A stretch of 64,000 nucleotides of DNA, taken from NCBI GenBank assembly GCA_029776205.1, contig JAKOTQ010000096.1:133771-197770 (forward strand). Reading direction: 5' to 3'. This DNA is from Bacillota bacterium. Lineage in GTDB: Bacteria; Bacillota; UBA4882; UBA8346. The notes under the pieces were generated by a model that saw nothing but the letters and a program-made list of their open reading frames with translations, was not told the DNA's origin and did not search any database. The first letter of the stretch is position 1; each line of letters starts with the position of its first letter. Positions 1 to 7,714 of this stretch are shown in pieces. Made by a program: the position numbers and the translations under genes.

Positions 1-664
1 ATCCGGTCTTTCCGCCAGGGCGAGCTTCCAGCAACACCAGATTGCTTTCGGTATCCGGATAGGAGTATACGAAACAAAGACGCTTCGGTGTAAGATGATA
101 ATGAACCATGGTGGTCATCAATTCTGCCAATCGTTCGGTCGGATAAATGACTGCCACCCGGCCATTACCTTTAACCAAACGCGAAGCGGCTTGAACCCAA
201 TCTTTTAAGGTACAAACCACTTCAAACTTGGCCATAGCCAAAGCCGGATTTTCAGAAACAATCCCTGCTCCGGCAGGATAATATGGCGGATTGGTCACTA
301 CCCAATGAAATCCGTTATTAGGCAACTGGCGGTGAATTTCCCGCAAATCTCCATTGATAATAGTAACCTGATTTTCAAGCTGATTCAGTTGAACACTTCG
401 CCTAGCCATATCCGCTAAATCCGGTTGAATTTCAACCCCGGTTACCTGAGTTACCCGATCCTGACCGGCCAATAACAATGGCAATACGCCGCCTCCCGTT
501 CCCAAATCAATGATGGTCTCCGACGACTTGGGACGGATAAAACCGGTCAACAAAAACGCATCCAATGTAAATTTAAAAACAGCCGGGTTCTGAATGATCT
601 GTAAACCCTGATAGCCAAGGCGGTCAATCCTCTCCCCAGGCTTGAGAGTAATGGTATCAGTCAC
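1..664 (-). CDS. tRNA1(Val) adenine-N6 methyltransferase family protein (3' part missing)
   Basis: This is a class I SAM-dependent methyltransferase of the TrmN6/YabB group, which N6-methylates adenosine in tRNA. I translated it directly from the minus strand. It starts at GTG 662-664 with an AGGAGTG ribosome site just upstream. The SAM-binding motif I (DLGTGGG) lies at about residues 53-59 and the N6-adenine signature NPPYY at about 125-129. About 221 residues are present and the C-terminus runs off the left edge. It follows murA on the same strand after about 30 bases, so it is probably the distal gene of the ireB-murA transcript. The exact tRNA target is inferred from the family only; related 16S or HemK-like enzymes share the NPPY motif. 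Confidence 0.8.
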   Translation of the reverse strand, partial: MTDTITLKPGERIDRLGYQGLQIIQNPAVFKFTLDAFLLTGFIRPKSSETIIDLGTGGGVLPLLLAGQDRVTQVTGVEIQPDLADMARRSVQLNQLENQVTIINGDLREIHRQLPNNGFHWVVTNPPYYPAGAGIVSENPALAMAKFEVVCTLKDWVQAASRLVKGNGRVAVIYPTERLAELMTTMVHYHLTPKRLCFVYSYPDTESNLVLLEARPGGKTG

Positions 665-694
665 GAATTCACTCCTGAACGGTTTTTGTAAACA

Positions 695-1945
695 CTAACA
701 TCTTCGAATATCTGCACCCAAATTTCGAAGCTTTTCGTCAAATCGTTCATAGCCCCGATCGATATGATAAACACCGGATACCTCGGTAATCCCTTCAGCA
801 ACCAATCCTGCAATCACCATCGCCACACCGGCCCGGATATCCGTAGCTTCAACCGGTGCTCCGCTCAAGCGGTCCACCCCGCGGAAGATCGCTGTATCCC
901 GCTCCACCTTAATTTCCGCTCCCATCCGGCGCAACTCATCCACATACCGGAAGCGATTATCAAAGATAGTTTCCCGGATAATTCCCGCACCTTCCGCCTG
1001 AGATAACAATACTCCAAACGGTGCTTGAAGATCAGTAGCAAACCCCGGAAAAACTGCTGTGTCCACATCGACCGCTTTCATCCGGCGATTTGCCCGAATT
1101 AAAATATCCGTATCGCCTTCAATGATTTCGGCACCAGCTTCGCGCAACTTCGCAATGGGTATCCGCAAATGTTCCGATAACACATTGGTCACCAGCACTT
1201 CTCCGCCGGCAGCAGCTGTTGCAATCAAAAATGTTCCAGCTTCGATCCGGTCTGGAATCGGTGAATGTTCACAACCGTGCAGTTCCCGAACTCCCTCGAT
1301 CCGAATGGTATCTGTGCCTGCCCCTCGAATTTTGGCACCCATGCTATTCAGCAAAATAGCCGTATCCACAATCTCCGGCTCCTTGGCAGCATTTTCTAAA
1401 ATCGTAACCCCATCGGCCAAAACCGAAGCCAGCAGCATATTAATGGTGGTGCCGACACTGCATTTATTAATATAATAATTGGCCCCTGTTAAACGGCTGG
1501 CTTTACATATCATAAATCCATGTTCCACAGTAACCTCAGCACCCAAGGTCTGAAAACCACGCATATGCAAATCAACGGGCCGGGAACCAATCTCGTCCCC
1601 GCCTGGCAATGCCACTTCAGCCTGTCCTAACCGGCCTAACAAAAGCCCCGCTGTATAAACTGACGCCCTGATCTTACGAACCAATTCATACGGAGGCTTA
1701 TGATCGACAATATCCTTACCGTTGATATATACGCAACCTTCGCCGAACCGAACCTGTACCCCGGTACTACGCAGGATCTCCGCCATGGTATAAACATCAC
1801 TATTGGATGGAATATTACTTAAACAAACATCCTCTTTCCCTAATGCAGCAGCAGACATCAACGCCAAAATACTGTTTTTGGAACCGCTTACTTCAACTGT
1901 TCCCCGAAGTTTATTTCCTCCGGTCAGAACCAACTTATCCCCCAT
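695..1945 (-). CDS. murA: UDP-N-acetylglucosamine 1-carboxyvinyltransferase MurA, Cys-to-Asp variant
   Basis: MurA catalyses the first committed step of peptidoglycan synthesis, transferring enolpyruvate from PEP to UDP-GlcNAc in the cytoplasm. The conserved N-terminal SGSKN motif (Lys22/Asn23 of E. coli) and the DLQAPF motif (Asp305 of E. coli) are present, and the length of 416 residues is normal. The loop that usually reads GGC-x-IG-x-RP reads GGDEIGSRPVDLH, so the catalytic-loop Cys115 is replaced by Asp (codon 1595-1597). This exchange is known from Mycobacterium, Chlamydia and Borrelia MurA and gives fosfomycin resistance. The start is ATG 1943-1945, overlapping the ireB stop as TGATG; an in-frame TTG lies one codon upstream. 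Coupling to ireB suggests co-regulation. Confidence 0.95.
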   Translation of the reverse strand: MGDKLVLTGGNKLRGTVEVSGSKNSILALMSAAALGKEDVCLSNIPSNSDVYTMAEILRSTGVQVRFGEGCVYINGKDIVDHKPPYELVRKIRASVYTAGLLLGRLGQAEVALPGGDEIGSRPVDLHMRGFQTLGAEVTVEHGFMICKASRLTGANYYINKCSVGTTINMLLASVLADGVTILENAAKEPEIVDTAILLNSMGAKIRGAGTDTIRIEGVRELHGCEHSPIPDRIEAGTFLIATAAAGGEVLVTNVLSEHLRIPIAKLREAGAEIIEGDTDILIRANRRMKAVDVDTAVFPGFATDLQAPFGVLLSQAEGAGIIRETIFDNRFRYVDELRRMGAEIKVERDTAIFRGVDRLSGAPVEATDIRAGVAMVIAGLVAEGITEVSGVYHIDRGYERFDEKLRNLGADIRRC

Positions 1946-2208
1946 CAAATCCCTTCTCTCTCCAGATAGTCATGAACCAATTCATCCAGAATCTGATCCC
2001 GTTCCAACTGTCTGATCATTAAGCGGGCATTCTGATGATTGGTGATATAGGTCGGATCTCCGGATATTAAGTAACCGACAATCTGGTCGAGGGGATTGTA
2101 ACCATTTTCCCGAAGTGCGCGACAGACATGTCTTAGTACCGCTGAAACTTCATTTTGGGATGATATTTGCGTCGCAAACTCCCGGGTATCATCCATATGC
2201 AGACTCAC
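1945..2208 (-). CDS. ireB: IreB/ReoM family regulatory phosphoprotein, copy 1
   Basis: This small cytoplasmic protein belongs to the IreB (UPF0297, YrzL, ReoM) family. In Enterococcus and Listeria the PASTA kinase phosphorylates an N-terminal Thr. Unphosphorylated ReoM promotes ClpCP-dependent degradation of MurA. The family core [15 protein letters not shown] and the following ITNHQNAR and ERDQIL segments are clear, and the length of 87 residues fits. Thr8 sits where the phosphorylated Thr is expected. The chosen start is GTG 2206-2208, with a GGGGGAG ribosome site about 9 nt upstream; an ATG four codons further in is the alternative. Its stop overlaps the murA start, which is striking given the known link between ReoM and MurA. 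A second copy lies at 57681-57959. Confidence 0.92.
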   Translation of the reverse strand: MSLHMDDTREFATQISSQNEVSAVLRHVCRALRENGYNPLDQIVGYLISGDPTYITNHQNARLMIRQLERDQILDELVHDYLEREGI

Positions 2209-2299
2209 GATAAGTCTCCCCCTTTAGCAACCCGCCCGAAATTCCATTTGGGTCGTTTGCGCCTTATTTTTTCCAAATTGTCGGAAATAATCCGTTGAG

Positions 2300-2336
2300 T
2301 GCACAATTCAACCCATATCCATCGTTGAACCGTGCA
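2300..2336 (-). promoter_or_regulatory. Inverted repeat in the ireB-murA leader
   Basis: Arms at 2300-2312 and 2324-2336 form a 13-bp helix with two G-U pairs in the minus-strand RNA, with an 11-nt loop. No T-run follows, so it is not an intrinsic terminator. It lies about 90 bases upstream of ireB. It could be an operator or an RNA structure; no regulator can be named. Confidence 0.35.
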
Positions 2337-2430
2337 ACGCTCTATTATTAGACATCTACAAAAAATCCCCTTTTATTTTCTTTCGGGTTTTTGATAAATC
2401 TCATGAATATTTTATTAAGTAATAAAACAA

Positions 2431-2452
2431 GAAGAGGACATATGTCCTCTTC
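2431..2452 (-). terminator. Terminator of the FtsH-like gene
   Basis: A perfect 22-bp palindrome (GAAGAGGACA and its complement) starts immediately after the stop codon of the FtsH-like gene. On the minus strand it is followed by a T-rich tract (TTGTTTTATT). This fits an intrinsic terminator. Confidence 0.75.
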
Positions 2453-3937
2453 CTATGCACATTGCAATTGTTGGCGAAACCAATCGCCAGAGACTTTTTC
2501 CTCTTCCATTAAAACATCACAGATTTTACGAATGACTGATTCTTTGTCGCTCAAGATATTCCGAACTCTCGTTTGTTGTTCTTCCAGAATCTCTTTTAAG
2601 GTTTCATAGATTCGTTCCTTACCAGCCAGATCTTCTTGGACGATCCCAAGCTTAGATAAACCGGTTAAAATCACCTGTTTCCCAAGGGACGTTGCCTGTT
2701 CAAAGTCATTGGAAGCCCCGGTACTCCAATTATGGTAAATCAGCTCTTCTGCTAAAGCTCCGCCAAGACAGATAGCAATCTGATCTTCGAGATATGCTTT
2801 GGTATACAGATACTGTTCTTTTTCCGGAGCCTGCCGCATGAATCCCAACGCTTTACCTCTAGGAATAACTGTTAACGTAGCCACCGAACCCGGCCGGACC
2901 ATTTCACTAACCAAAGCATGGCCGACTTCGTGAATGGCAACCCGCTTCAATTCGTCCCGGTCTACCTTGCGTTCCAGTTTTTCCCCGAGCATCACTTTAT
3001 CGATAGCCTCCCGAATATCGTCCATCTCAATTTGGTTTCGATCCTTCCGATAGGCTAAGATCGCCGCCTCATTGATGAGGGATTCCAAGTGAGCTCCTGA
3101 AAAACCAAAGGTATCTTTGGCCACTTCACTTAAATCAACGCTGGCAGCTAAAGGTTTTCCTTTCGCATGAATATTCAGGATATGCATACGCCCTTCCTTA
3201 TCAGGCAGATCCACTTTCACCTGGCGATCAAACCGCCCCGGTCGAAGAATGGCCGAATCAAGCATATCCGCCCGGTTCGTGGCAGCAATCACCACAACTT
3301 TCACGTTTTCCTCGGGCTTAATCCCGTCCATCTCAACCAATAACTGGTTCAATGTTTGGTCATATTCCAAATGCGAGCTGTGACTTCCCCGTTTTCCGGC
3401 AATAATTTCAATTTCATCAATAAAAATGATAGCACTCTGCTTATTCAACTTTGTTGCAAGTTGCCGAGCTTTATTGAACAATTGGCGCACCCGCTGAGCA
3501 CCCACTCCAGCGTATAGCTCAACAAACTCGCTTCCCGATGCCGATACAAACGCCGAATCAGTATAATTGGCCGCTGCTTTGGCGAGTAAAGTTTTTCCGG
3601 TTCCCGGCGGTCCAGTTAATAAAATTCCTTTAAGCGGACGGATCCCCAACTGTTGCACAGTCTCTCGGTCACGGACAAAATCCAAAGCTTCCAGAAGTTC
3701 CCGTTTGGCAACTTCCTGCCCGCCAATATCATCAAATCGGACTCCGGTATCAACCCGAGAGGCCGCCGAATTACCGACAAGTTCAAATTGACTGCCCATC
3801 TTGCCCTGAGTAAGCAGATAAAGGACAAGTAATGCTCCTCCAATCAGGAATATCGGCATCAGATCAACCCCAAGGCTGATTAAAAAGACAACTGCGCCAA
3901 GGGCTACCCCAATCAAGAGTTCCCGATATCGCATCAT
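2453..3937 (-). CDS. Short FtsH-type membrane AAA+ zinc metalloprotease
   Basis: This is an FtsH-family ATP-dependent protease that degrades membrane and regulatory proteins. Two closely spaced N-terminal membrane helices (about residues 7-23 and 27-43) are followed by the AAA+ domain: Walker A GPPGTGKT 109-116, Walker B IIFIDEIE 170-177 and a second region of homology near 220-239. The protease domain has HEVGH at 336-340 and the third zinc ligand Asp at about 411. At 494 residues it is shorter than the usual 600-650 and lacks the normal extracytoplasmic loop between the two helices. The pore loop reads YAG rather than FVG. The start overlaps the stop of the upstream membrane protein by 4 bases and has a GGGAGG ribosome site. 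It is probably a paralogue rather than the housekeeping FtsH. Confidence 0.88.
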   Translation of the reverse strand: MMRYRELLIGVALGAVVFLISLGVDLMPIFLIGGALLVLYLLTQGKMGSQFELVGNSAASRVDTGVRFDDIGGQEVAKRELLEALDFVRDRETVQQLGIRPLKGILLTGPPGTGKTLLAKAAANYTDSAFVSASGSEFVELYAGVGAQRVRQLFNKARQLATKLNKQSAIIFIDEIEIIAGKRGSHSSHLEYDQTLNQLLVEMDGIKPEENVKVVVIAATNRADMLDSAILRPGRFDRQVKVDLPDKEGRMHILNIHAKGKPLAASVDLSEVAKDTFGFSGAHLESLINEAAILAYRKDRNQIEMDDIREAIDKVMLGEKLERKVDRDELKRVAIHEVGHALVSEMVRPGSVATLTVIPRGKALGFMRQAPEKEQYLYTKAYLEDQIAICLGGALAEELIYHNWSTGASNDFEQATSLGKQVILTGLSKLGIVQEDLAGKERIYETLKEILEEQQTRVRNILSDKESVIRKICDVLMEEEKVSGDWFRQQLQCA

Positions 3938-4491
3938 AAGGAACCACCTCCCGTACCCGTATTGTTGAACGTCACCAAACGGGACGTCCGTGGAACAGCT
4001 TGATACAAGTAATGAGAACCCTCTTCAAGCTGGAGATAAACATAATCATCCGTTAAATAAACGTTGCTAATCAAGCCGTCTTCCTTTAAATTATCAAGGG
4101 CTGATTTCAACTGGATATAATGGCCGGAAGCCAATGCTTCTTCCAGATAAAACGATAAATCATAACGAATCTTTTCAAGACGTTTATTGGAATTGCTTTG
4201 TATCACAAAGGAAGTGACCGGTTTTTGGTGATACCATTCAACCTTCGTCTTGACGAACTCCAATAATTCCTTCAGATCATTTGTCTGTTTTACAGTCAAT
4301 TCAACCGCAACTCCATCATCAACCGGCCGCACCGCAAAATGCTGTATTTCACGCCTGCTTGCAAGTTCCCTCTGGAGAGGTTCGGTCACTTTAAACTTTG
4401 TATTTAAGGCTTGTCCGCCGAACAAAAGAGCTAAGGTTCCGGCAAAGGCCGCAACTACCATCCACGCCTGAAGATTTTTAAAAAGCTTCAT
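3934..4491 (-). CDS. Membrane-anchored partner protein of the FtsH-like protease, unknown
   Basis: I do not recognise a named family. The 185-residue protein has one N-terminal membrane helix (about residues 9-28) and then about 155 mostly hydrophilic residues that would face outwards. It precedes the FtsH-like gene and overlaps it by 4 bases (ATGA), so the two are translationally coupled. The protease lacks the usual extracytoplasmic domain. An attractive inference is that this protein supplies it in trans, or acts as an adaptor or inhibitor as HflKC and similar proteins do for FtsH. There is no sequence proof of that role. A GGAGG ribosome site precedes the ATG. Confidence 0.7.
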   Translation of the reverse strand: MKLFKNLQAWMVVAAFAGTLALLFGGQALNTKFKVTEPLQRELASRREIQHFAVRPVDDGVAVELTVKQTNDLKELLEFVKTKVEWYHQKPVTSFVIQSNSNKRLEKIRYDLSFYLEEALASGHYIQLKSALDNLKEDGLISNVYLTDDYVYLQLEEGSHYLYQAVPRTSRLVTFNNTGTGGGSL

Positions 4492-4559
4492 CTACATCGC
4501 CCTCCTTAGTTGACATAAAAAATTTTAACATAAAAAATATCGCCTTGTATAGGCGATTC

Positions 4560-4905
4560 CTGGAACAAAGTTTAGGCATGAGGTGTGAGACACGAGGCAT
4601 GAGTATGGTTATAGGAGTTTATGAGATAGTAGTCAGGAGACAGGATTCAGGAGAAAATTACGGGTCATGGTTCCATGCCAAAGTACACAGTAAACAGTTC
4701 ACGGTTCACGGTCATTGCAGGATGATCTGCCGATGCCAACCGAACCTCACCCCGGCCCTCTCCGAAAGGAGAGAGATGACCAAGCTCAAAACTTTTAGTC
4801 TTCTATCTTCTGTATTCTACATTCTGTCTTCTTCTATTGAACTACTGACTCCTGTCTCCTATCTTCTAACTCCTGGGACCCAGTACCCAGAACCTAGAAC
4901 TCGAT
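4560..4905. repeat. Dispersed word-repeat island A
   Basis: This 417-base gap holds no convincing gene. It is built from short recurring words: TAGTAGTCAGGAGACAGG at 4627-4644, GTTCACGGTTCACGG at 4697-4711, CTATCTTCTGTATTCT at 4803-4818 and CTACTGACTCCTGTCTCCT at 4842-4860. The left-hand words are roughly the reverse complement of the right-hand ones, giving a loose inverted arrangement. The same words recur at about 40.65-40.97 kb and 46.13-46.26 kb. An open frame through it on the plus strand is low-complexity and not credible as a gene. Confidence 0.7.
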
Positions 4906-4908
4906 ACC

Positions 4909-5928
4909 CTATTTTACTGGCGGAAGGTTTTTCTCTTCGAGCACCTGATTGAGTAAGGTCAGATCATAGATACTTTTCAAATCGGGTTTTTCTTTCCCCA
5001 AAAAACCCAAACGATAAGCACGGTCAGCAGAGACAAACAATGTCCTCATAGCCGGATCCCAGGTTAATTCAAATCGGCTGAAAGCTTGCTTCAAAATCCT
5101 TTCCGGCAGGGAAGCACCGGTAATCCTGTATAACTCCCGGTTTAAGATTTTTTGATAACGCTCCGGATCCTCATTGATTCGCTGAGTTAATTCCACATGA
5201 ACCTTCAGCCACTTTTTAACCAATACCGGATGATTCTTGAGAAACTTTTGAGACACAATAATATTGGCTGTGACAAATTTCCCCTTATCCCATAAACTGC
5301 GTTCATCCACAAAGATTACACCTCGGGCTTCCGTAATCAAACGGCTGACCCACGGCTCCACAGTCCAAGCCCCGTCAATCTCCTTCCGTTGTAAAAGATT
5401 CAACTGATCGGGATTAGGCACCGGCAGAACATGCACCGTTCCACCTTGCTGTACCGGTTTCAACCCATGGGACATTAAGTAATACCGCAAAGCAACATCT
5501 TGCGTATTTCCCATTTGAGGCGAGGCCAGTTTAAGGCCGCTTAATTGTCGAGGCGATGTAATCTTTAGATCATTACGCAATACCAACGATGCCCCTCCAC
5601 TGGCAGCACCGGCCACAATCTTCAACAACTTGCCCCGGGTCCGGATATATCCGTTCACCGCTGGATTCGGGCCAATATAGGCCAAATCCAAATGGCCGGC
5701 CATCATGGCCTCAATGACCGACGGACCAGCATTGAAAATGTATTTTTTCAATGTCACTCCAGAGCCCAAACCCTGTTGAAACGTTCCGTCGGACATACCG
5801 ATAACCGCTTGAGCATGAGTTATATTGGGGAAATAGCCGACTTTCATCTCTTGACCAGCGAAACTCGGGACCAACACGATTAACCCCGTTAACATCAATA
5901 ACAGCAACCCAATAACGAACTTGCGCAC
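4909..5928 (-). CDS. ABC transporter substrate-binding protein, SsuA/nitrate/taurine type
   Basis: This is a secreted periplasmic-type binding protein of the SsuA/TauA/NrtA superfamily, binding sulfonates, nitrate-like anions or thiamine precursors. The N-terminus is a classical signal peptide (basic RKF, a long hydrophobic stretch, then SFAGQ) with no lipobox Cys. The mature part opens with VGYFPNITHAQA, typical of the family, followed by the AGHLDLAYIGPNPAV segment. The start is GTG 5926-5928, preceded by AAGGAGG at 8 nt; a longer GTG start at 5955 lacks a usable ribosome site. No permease or ATPase gene is adjacent, so it is an orphan here. The missing lipid anchor fits a cell with an outer membrane. 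The substrate cannot be read from the sequence. Confidence 0.85.
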   Translation of the reverse strand: MRKFVIGLLLLMLTGLIVLVPSFAGQEMKVGYFPNITHAQAVIGMSDGTFQQGLGSGVTLKKYIFNAGPSVIEAMMAGHLDLAYIGPNPAVNGYIRTRGKLLKIVAGAASGGASLVLRNDLKITSPRQLSGLKLASPQMGNTQDVALRYYLMSHGLKPVQQGGTVHVLPVPNPDQLNLLQRKEIDGAWTVEPWVSRLITEARGVIFVDERSLWDKGKFVTANIIVSQKFLKNHPVLVKKWLKVHVELTQRINEDPERYQKILNRELYRITGASLPERILKQAFSRFELTWDPAMRTLFVSADRAYRLGFLGKEKPDLKSIYDLTLLNQVLEEKNLPPVK

Positions 5929-6054
5929 CTTCTTTTCCTCCTTAAGTTTTATCACCTCCCCATCCTATGCATTGAGCCTACATTTTGCCCAGCCGGGTAT
6001 AAATATCATTTCTTGAGGAAAACATCATGACAACCGAATATTACGGAGGAACGC

Positions 6055-7668
6055 ATGAATATCGCCCAATGGATTATCGCCCAACTTTCCAGTTGGGGAG
6101 TTCGTTCCATATACGGTGTACCCGGAGATGCCATCTTACCACTTATCGATGCATTGACCTGCGATAACACCATCCGTTTTTATGCAGTACGCCACGAAAC
6201 AGCTGCCGCTTTGATGGCTTCAGCCGAAGCGAAACTCACCGGAGAGCTCTCCGTTTGTATCGCCACCAGCGGCCCAGGGGCGGCCAATTTAATCAACGGA
6301 CTGGCCGATGCCAAAAACGACCGGGTTCCGGTACTCGCGATCACCGGTCAGGTAGACACCAGCCAACTAGGCACTGATACTAAGCAATATATTAACCAAA
6401 GCCAACTTCTCTCCGCAGTCGTCAGTTACTCCGGTTTAGTTACCCATGCGGCAGCCTGCCCTGAAGTTTTTGCAAAAGCGCTGCGAATGGCTGTGGCTTT
6501 AGGGACCGTAGTTCACATCGAGATCCCGGCCAACCTGTGGAATCAGTCCGTCGATACCCCCATCCGAACACCCGAACCCTATCTCAAAACCACCTGCGCT
6601 TCCGACCCAACCGTTCTCGGGCAACTGATCGATCGGCTCAATCAAGCAGAACGTCCGGCTATTTTAGCCGGACGGGGCATTCAATACTGCGGACTGAATG
6701 TTATAGAACTGGCGGAAAAATGGCAAGCCGGCATCGGGCTTTCCTTGCCTGCCAAAGGCTACGTACCAGGCAACCACCCCTTGGTCCTTGGCGGACTGGG
6801 CGAAGGAGGAAGCGAAGCCTCCCGTCGCTTATTCGAAGAGGCAGACATCATTTTGATCCTCGGTTCGACCTGGTGGCCAAAACCTTTCGTCCCTTCCTCA
6901 GCACAAATCATTCAAATCGATGCTGATCCTTTAAACATAGGCCGCATGGTACCGGTTGCCTTCGGTGCCGTCGGAGATCTGTCCCGGACACTATCCCTCA
7001 TCTCTCAATCCATTCATCCGGTAAACCGCACCCATTGGATAAACCGTTTGCATCTGTTACGGCAAGAATGGGAAGCACAAATCGCTCCGGAGCTTCTCCC
7101 GGCCGAACCGATTCCACCGGGATTTCTCATTAAAACCTTGGAAAACTCCATCGTTAATGATGCCGTCATCGCCGTCGATGTCGGCAATCATACTGTTTGG
7201 TTTAACCGGATTTTCACCGGTTCCGGCCAGACAGTTTTGGTTTCCGGAAATTGGCGGACCATGGGTTTTGGGCTTCCGGCAGCCCTCAGCGCCCAAATTG
7301 CCAGACCCGGCCGCCAAGTCATCGCATTAGTCGGCGATGGCAGCTTTGCCCAAAGTATGGCCGAGTTTTCGACGGCAGTCCGTTACCAGCTCCCCATCAC
7401 AGTCATCATCATGAACAACGGCTGGCTGGCCATGGAACGGGATAAAATGGAACTTAAACAGATGAATTCTGAAGCTTTATCCCTAACCAACCCCGATTTC
7501 GCCCAATATGCGGAAATCTGCGGAGGCCGGGGATTCTCAGTAACTCAAAGCGACCAACTGGCTACAGCATTGCAGGAAGCTCTGGGCTGCAACAGGCCAG
7601 CCATTGTAGATGTTAAAACCGCCGCACCCCTCTTTCCGGGACTATTGGCCAAAACTCAGCTCAAATAA
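6055..7668 (+). CDS. Thiamine-diphosphate-dependent enzyme, pyruvate oxidase/acetolactate synthase-like
   Basis: This protein has the three-domain TPP fold shared by pyruvate oxidase, acetolactate synthase and related decarboxylases. Catalytic Glu48 lies in RHETAAALMA. The SGPGAANLINGLADA segment and the C-terminal TPP/Mg motif GDG 427-429 with NN 453-454 are intact. The spacing and the AKNDRVPVLAITGQ segment look more like PoxB/YdaP pyruvate oxidase than anabolic acetolactate synthase, but the substrate is uncertain. At 537 residues it lacks an obvious extra C-terminal membrane-binding peptide. It has a strong GGAGGA ribosome site and stands alone between divergent and convergent neighbours, ending at a clear terminator. 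Confidence 0.82.
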   Translation: MNIAQWIIAQLSSWGVRSIYGVPGDAILPLIDALTCDNTIRFYAVRHETAAALMASAEAKLTGELSVCIATSGPGAANLINGLADAKNDRVPVLAITGQVDTSQLGTDTKQYINQSQLLSAVVSYSGLVTHAAACPEVFAKALRMAVALGTVVHIEIPANLWNQSVDTPIRTPEPYLKTTCASDPTVLGQLIDRLNQAERPAILAGRGIQYCGLNVIELAEKWQAGIGLSLPAKGYVPGNHPLVLGGLGEGGSEASRRLFEEADIILILGSTWWPKPFVPSSAQIIQIDADPLNIGRMVPVAFGAVGDLSRTLSLISQSIHPVNRTHWINRLHLLRQEWEAQIAPELLPAEPIPPGFLIKTLENSIVNDAVIAVDVGNHTVWFNRIFTGSGQTVLVSGNWRTMGFGLPAALSAQIARPGRQVIALVGDGSFAQSMAEFSTAVRYQLPITVIIMNNGWLAMERDKMELKQMNSEALSLTNPDFAQYAEICGGRGFSVTQSDQLATALQEALGCNRPAIVDVKTAAPLFPGLLAKTQLK

Positions 7669-7670
7669 AA

Positions 7671-7696
7671 AAAAGCCATCCTCCGGATGGCTTTTT
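7671..7696. terminator. Bidirectional terminator
   Basis: The hairpin AAAGCCATCC-tcc-GGATGGCTTT is flanked by an A-run on the left and a T-run on the right. It can therefore end the TPP-enzyme transcript on the plus strand and the HD-GYP transcript on the minus strand. Confidence 0.85.
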
Positions 7697-7714
7697 CATG
7701 ATGTATCCAATGTT

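Noticed and set aside
4545-4952. Open frame of 135 codons on the plus strand
   Set aside because: It runs through low-complexity repeat words, has no ribosome site and overlaps the end of the solute-binding protein gene.
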